From contig DASXLL010000062.1 of NCBI GenBank assembly GCA_036496265.1, forward strand, positions 1-8,361: a stretch of DNA of 8,361 bases, read 5' to 3'. The DNA is from CAYLLN01 sp036496265 (GTDB lineage: Bacteria; Planctomycetota; Planctomycetia; Pirellulales; Pirellulaceae). Both the position numbers and the translations under genes were made by a program. Under the pieces are notes generated by a model. The model did not search any database. It was not told the DNA's origin and saw only the letters and a program-made list of their open reading frames with translations. This document shows positions 5,629 to 8,361 of this stretch, one piece after another; position 1 is the first letter of the stretch, and every line of letters begins with the position of its first letter.

Positions 5629-5663
5629 AATGACGAATGACGAAGCACGAATGACCAATGTCG
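5629..5663 (-). repeat. Heptanucleotide array 4 (AATGACG-type units)
   Basis: On the plus strand five tandem units read AATGACG, AATGACG, AAGCACG, AATGACC and AATGTCG. They form the leader of the minus-strand YdjM-like gene, ending five bases from its ATG (read CATTCGT on that strand). Confidence 0.85.
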
Positions 5664-5730
5664 GAGCCGCCGGCGGCGGAGAAGCGTATCAGCCCCCTGC
5701 CCGACCGGCCAATGGCAAAAGGAGTTGATC

Positions 5731-5770
5731 TTCGGCCGGCGACGGCTGCTTGCTATATTTCGCGGTCGAA
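5731..5770 (+). promoter_or_regulatory. Putative cvpA promoter with inverted arms around a TATATT box
   Basis: A -10-like TATATT lies at 5754-5759 in the context GCTATATTT, and TTCGGC sits exactly 17 bases upstream. Arms TTCGGCC (5731-5737) and GGTCGAA (5764-5770) can pair with one G-U. The layout and many bases match the site before nusB. It lies 64 bases before the cvpA ATG. Prediction only. Confidence 0.35.
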
Positions 5771-5773
5771 ACT

Positions 5774-5804
5774 GGGCACGTCACGCGGAGCGTGACGGCT
5801 ACTT
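5774..5804 (+). repeat. REP-like palindrome, copy C
   Basis: This copy is identical over 31 bases to copy B (2012-2042), including the 8-bp hairpin core at 5779-5797. It lies in the leader between the putative cvpA promoter and the cvpA start. Confidence 0.85.
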
Positions 5805-5822
5805 TGAGCTGGAGCCGCAAGG

Positions 5823-6653
5823 ATGCAGGCGTACGACATCTTGATGCTGATCGTGCTGGGGCTGGCCATTATCTGGGGCGCCTGGAAGGGGCTAGCGTGG
5901 CAGATTGCCTCGATCCTGTCGCTGGGCCTCAGCTATTTCGTCGCCCTGCACTTCCGCATGCCGCTAGCAGGGATCATCAACGCGTCGCCGCCGTGGAATA
6001 TCTTTTCGTCCATGCTGATCTTGTTCCTTGGTACGGGACTGGTGGTTTGGATTGCCTTCAATCTGGTCAGTGAGGTCATTGAGCGTGTGAAGCTGAAGGA
6101 ATTCGACCGGCAGCTGGGGGCGATTTTTGGCGCGGCCAAGGGCGTGATCCTATGCGTGCTAGTCACGCTGTTTTCGGTCGCTCTGTTGGGCGACGACCAG
6201 CGGCGAGCGATCTGCACGTCGAAGTCGGGCTATTACATCGCCGTCCTCATTGACCGGGCGGACCTGATGATCCCGCGAGAGTTGCATCAGGTCCTGGGAC
6301 CATATATTGACCGCCTCGATCGGGAAATCCCGCACGACCATACCGTTGGGCAGGGCGGGCAATTGCCGCCGGCCTGGACAAACGCCGAGATGCAAATACG
6401 ATCGGCTGCCCAGAAAGCGCCGGCCTGGCAGCAGGAACTGGAAGCCGTGTTTAGCGGTAAGGCCGCGCTGCCAGTCCAGCAGTCGAACCAGCCGCCGCTG
6501 GCCCAGCCGCCAGCAACGCAGCCATCGCACTCGGGGAGCTTTCCGACCGGTGAGTTTCAGCCGCGATCGGGCCAGCCGCCGTCGCCGCAGACAGCCGGTC
6601 GAATTGAAGCCCAGCCAGTGCCGCAATCGTCGGACGGCGGCTTCAAACGCTGA
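5823..6653 (+). CDS. cvpA: CvpA family membrane protein with Pro/Gln-rich tail
   Basis: The N-terminal 125 residues match the CvpA (colicin V production) family of small inner-membrane proteins. These affect colicin V production in E. coli and envelope or biofilm traits elsewhere; the molecular function is unclear. Hydrophobic helices lie at about 6-24, 28-44, 61-84 and 103-122. The motifs YDILMLIVLGLAIIWGAWKG (4-23) and LKEFDRQLGAIFGAAKGVIL (91-110) are the family's best landmarks. At 276 residues it is well over the usual 160-200. The excess is a cytosolic linker and a Pro/Gln/Ser-rich low-complexity tail (about 218-270). The ATG at 5823 is preceded by GGAG (5811-5814) at eight-base spacing, the clearest ribosome site in the window. 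It is probably transcribed alone or with the 75-residue gene 150 bases downstream. Confidence 0.9.
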   Translation: MQAYDILMLIVLGLAIIWGAWKGLAWQIASILSLGLSYFVALHFRMPLAGIINASPPWNIFSSMLILFLGTGLVVWIAFNLVSEVIERVKLKEFDRQLGAIFGAAKGVILCVLVTLFSVALLGDDQRRAICTSKSGYYIAVLIDRADLMIPRELHQVLGPYIDRLDREIPHDHTVGQGGQLPPAWTNAEMQIRSAAQKAPAWQQELEAVFSGKAALPVQQSNQPPLAQPPATQPSHSGSFPTGEFQPRSGQPPSPQTAGRIEAQPVPQSSDGGFKR

Positions 6654-6733
6654 TGAGTGCGGAGCGAAAGTGAGTTGTGGCCGATTTGCGTATTTCCCAG
6701 GGAAAAACGAGTCCTGAATCGAACATAAGAAAC

Positions 6734-6762
6734 ATTATCGGACGTTGGGGCGCGGCTAAAAT
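6734..6762 (+). promoter_or_regulatory. Weak promoter candidate before the 75-residue gene
   Basis: TAAAAT (6757-6762) in the context GGCTAAAATGG resembles the two other -10 boxes of the window. The -35 position 17 bases upstream (ATTATC, 6734-6739) is poor. A start near 6769 would give a leader of about 35 bases. The rest of 6654-6803 holds no clear element. Confidence 0.25.
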
Positions 6763-6803
6763 GGGCGTGCATTCGCTTCTAGGTCCTTCAGTCTCAGGTT
6801 GAT

Positions 6804-7031
6804 ATGACTGCCGATGAGCTTCTTGATTTGCTGCAGGAGCGGCCGTTTAAGCCGCTGCGTTTTTTTCGCGACGACGGGCGGGTGCGGGAGATTTACAATC
6901 CGCGACTGGCAATGGTCTCGACGACTTCCGTCGTCATCGGCACGCACCATAACCCGCGGGCAAAAATCGGGAAGCGTCTGGCGACGTTTTCGTTGCAGCA
7001 AATTGCCCGGGTCGAACCAATCGAGGTTTAA
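6804..7031 (+). CDS. Small conserved-type hypothetical protein (75 residues)
   Basis: The protein opens MTADELLDLLQERPFKPLRF and continues with DDGRVREIYNPRLAMVSTTS and VVIGTHH. This layout (a T-x-D-E-L helix, P-F-x-P-x-R, then a short beta-rich part with DGR and a hydrophobic V-V-I strand) is one I associate with small planctomycete and proteobacterial hypothetical proteins whose function is unknown. No signal peptide or membrane helix is present. AGG at 6796-6798 is a weak ribosome site five bases before the ATG. It lies 150 bases after cvpA and converges on accA across a repeat region. Coding is supported by the family-like pattern and a stop right before the repeat. Confidence 0.75.
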   Translation: MTADELLDLLQERPFKPLRFFRDDGRVREIYNPRLAMVSTTSVVIGTHHNPRAKIGKRLATFSLQQIARVEPIEV

Positions 7032-7040
7032 GCGGGTATG

Positions 7041-7116
7041 GCCGGCATGGTGGGCCGGCGCGAGCTGCGCTCGCTTGTCCCACTCTACGGCAGTCGGTGG
7101 GCACAGCCCACCCTAC
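7041..7116 (+). repeat. Dispersed hairpin repeats between the 75-residue gene and accA
   Basis: Two hairpins lie side by side. The first has outer arms GTGGG (7050-7054) / CCCAC (7079-7083) and inner arms CGAGC (7061-7065) / GCTCG (7069-7073). The second is perfect: GGTGGGC (7096-7102), loop ACA, GCCCACC (7106-7112). Each ends in CTACG. The second form (GGTGGGC-ACA-GCCCACC-CTACG) is a common dispersed repeat. Lying between convergent genes, it may block transcription from both sides, but no T-run is present. Confidence 0.75.
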
Positions 7117-8138
7117 GCGTGGCCGTTAGAATTGGCTGCGGCGGCGGGGTTGTCCAGGAAGACGCCCATCTTGCGGAACTTTTCGTAGCGTCCATCCAGG
7201 AGCTTGTCGGTTGACAGCGAGACCAATTCGCGAAGGGATCGCGTTAGGTATTGCTTGACCCGCATCGCCATCTGGTGATGGTCGCGATGAGCCCCACCAA
7301 GTGGCTCTTCAATGACATGATCGACGACGCCGAGCCGCAGTAAATCTCGGGAGGTGAACTTCAGGGCGTTGGCGGCTCGCTCGGCATATTGGTGGCTCTT
7401 CCAAAGGATGCCCGCGCAACCTTCGGGGCTGATGACAGAGTAATAGGAGAACTCGAGCACGGCGACGCGGTCACCGACTCCGATGCCGAGCGCCCCGCCG
7501 CTGCCCCCTTCGCCGATGACGATGCAGATGATCGGCGTTTTGAGGCGCGACATCTCGTACATATTCTCCGCGATCGCCTGCGACTGGCCGCGCTCCTCGG
7601 CGCCGATGCCCGGATAAGCGCCGGGCGTGTCGATGAGGCAGATCACCGGCAGTCCGTACTTCTCGGCCATCTTCATTTTCAAAATCGCCTTGCGGTAACC
7701 TTCCGGATGCGCACAGCCAAAGTAGCAGGCGCTGCGCTCTTTGTAGGTGCGGCCCTTTTGATGGCCGACGACGAGAACCTTGTAGCGGTCGAGGCGGGCA
7801 AAGCCGGTGCGGATGGCGCGGTCGTCGCCGTAGCGGCGGTCGCCGTGAAGCTCGACGAAATCTTCAAAGGCGAGGGCCAGATAGTCGGACGTATAGGGCC
7901 GGTCTTTATGCCGCGCGACCTGAACCGTCTGCCACGGCGTCAGGCTCGAATAAATCTGTCGCGTCTTTTCGGCTAGCTCGCGGCGGAGTTGACGGAGCTC
8001 TTCGTCTTGAGCGGGTGTGCGGTCGGTGGCTTGTTCCAGTGTCCGCCGGCGGGCGTCGATCTGGACGAGCGGCTGCTCGAATTCGAGCCCGGGCGCGGCT
8101 GACGTGCTTGTCGATGGTTCAGCGGTGTCGGTAGCCAT
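7113..8138 (-). CDS. accA: Acetyl-CoA carboxylase carboxyltransferase subunit alpha
   Basis: AccA pairs with AccD to form the carboxyltransferase that moves CO2 from biotin-BCCP to acetyl-CoA, giving malonyl-CoA for fatty acid synthesis in the cytosol. The 341-residue length is normal. Visible blocks are LEFEQPL (18-24), TPWQTVQVARHKDRPYTSDY (67-86), ELHGDRRYGDDRAI (96-109), GHQKGR (125-130), HPEGYRKAI (144-152), IDTPGAYPGIGAEERGQS (169-186), IGEGGSGGALGIGVGDRV (208-225), YSVISPEGCAGILWK (233-247) and EPLGGAHRD (278-286). The stretch TYKERSACYFGCAHPEG is a variant I recall from planctomycetes. About 17 Ser/Thr/Ala-rich residues precede the family start, and the ATG at 8138 has only a weak site. 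The TAG stop (7113-7115) lies at the edge of a dispersed repeat. accD is not here. Confidence 0.97.
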   Translation of the reverse strand: MATDTAEPSTSTSAAPGLEFEQPLVQIDARRRTLEQATDRTPAQDEELRQLRRELAEKTRQIYSSLTPWQTVQVARHKDRPYTSDYLALAFEDFVELHGDRRYGDDRAIRTGFARLDRYKVLVVGHQKGRTYKERSACYFGCAHPEGYRKAILKMKMAEKYGLPVICLIDTPGAYPGIGAEERGQSQAIAENMYEMSRLKTPIICIVIGEGGSGGALGIGVGDRVAVLEFSYYSVISPEGCAGILWKSHQYAERAANALKFTSRDLLRLGVVDHVIEEPLGGAHRDHHQMAMRVKQYLTRSLRELVSLSTDKLLDGRYEKFRKMGVFLDNPAAAANSNGHA

Positions 8139-8196
8139 AATTTCAATCGATGATCAACGGCATGCAGTTTTGCCGATTCGTCGTCGCCGGGCAAGC

Positions 8197-8361
8197 TCAA
8201 ACAAAACCTTTGCGGTGATCTTTGGGATCGTCCGGCTTGGGCGGCTTCGGCAAAATCTTGAACACCTTCGTCGAGCGGAACTCTTTCAAAAACTCCCAAA
8301 ACGTGGCATGGCGCTCTTCGCGCCGCTTGGCCATCATTTTTTTGATGACGTTGGCGAACTC
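8197..8361 (-). CDS. C-terminal part of an unidentified protein upstream of accA
   Basis: A frame enters from the right edge on the minus strand and gives 54 residues before TGA (8197-8199). It starts EFANVIKKMMAKRREERHAT and ends KILPKPPKPDDPKDHRKGFV. The segment is strongly basic, with one aromatic-rich helix (FWEFLKEFRS) and a Pro/Lys/Asp tail. Codon third positions are GC-rich like the neighbours. I cannot name the family. It lies 58 bases before accA on the same strand, so a shared transcript is plausible. An overlapping reading frame on the same strand (8299-7973) looks like a shadow. Confidence 0.6.
   Translation of the reverse strand, partial: EFANVIKKMMAKRREERHATFWEFLKEFRSTKVFKILPKPPKPDDPKDHRKGFV

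Noticed and set aside
6693..6706. TTTCCC-AG-GGAAAA palindrome after cvpA as terminator or operator
   Set aside because: The two-base loop and short AT-rich arms are too weak, and no T-run follows.
7389..7976. Plus-strand open frame of 195 codons opposite accA
   Set aside because: AccA is unmistakable on the minus strand, and this frame is Ala/Asp/Arg-rich shadow sequence.
7973..8299. Minus-strand frame of 108 codons overlapping the accA start and the upstream gene
   Set aside because: It overlaps accA by 166 bases in another frame and lacks family pattern; the competing frame ending at 8197 looks more protein-like.

Overview
The window looks like a chromosomal housekeeping stretch from a GC-rich planctomycete, probably Pirellulales-like. 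This rests on my memory of the families, not on a search. The signs are RuvB and AccA sequence variants I associate with that phylum, weak or absent Shine-Dalgarno sites, small lineage-type hypothetical proteins, and intergenic spaces packed with dispersed repeats. I see no phage, IS, tRNA, rRNA or CRISPR.

Layout. The left end holds the C-terminus of a RelE/ParE-type toxin (2-181) and a membrane-anchored protein with two DxDxDGxxD loops (220-903). A plus-strand run follows: ruvB (915-1943), nusB (2178-2582), ftsY (2674-3702), a four-helix membrane protein of unknown role (3708-4388) and dtd (4425-4874). A minus-strand YdjM-like membrane protein (4871-5623) converges on dtd, sharing the four bases CTAG. 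cvpA (5823-6653) and a 75-residue protein (6804-7031) run on the plus strand. accA (7113-8138) and the C-terminus of an unidentified upstream gene (8197-8361) run on the minus strand.

The genes serve separate core tasks: branch migration and repair (RuvB), antitermination (NusB), membrane targeting (FtsY), proofreading of D-aminoacyl-tRNA (Dtd) and malonyl-CoA synthesis (AccA). nusB, ftsY, the membrane gene and dtd are close enough to be one transcription unit. I see no new multi-gene system.

The interesting content lies between and across the genes. Four heptanucleotide arrays (general form RAAYNNN) sit exactly at gene edges and even supply stop codons. A 31-base palindrome occurs three times, once with a base-pair-preserving double change. 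Two putative promoters share an unusual layout with inverted arms around the -10. The nusB ribosome site lies in the arm of a repeat hairpin. The accA stop lies in a repeat. The octamer GGGNAGGG, which is the E. coli FtsK-orienting (KOPS) consensus, occurs eight times on the plus strand and once on the minus strand.
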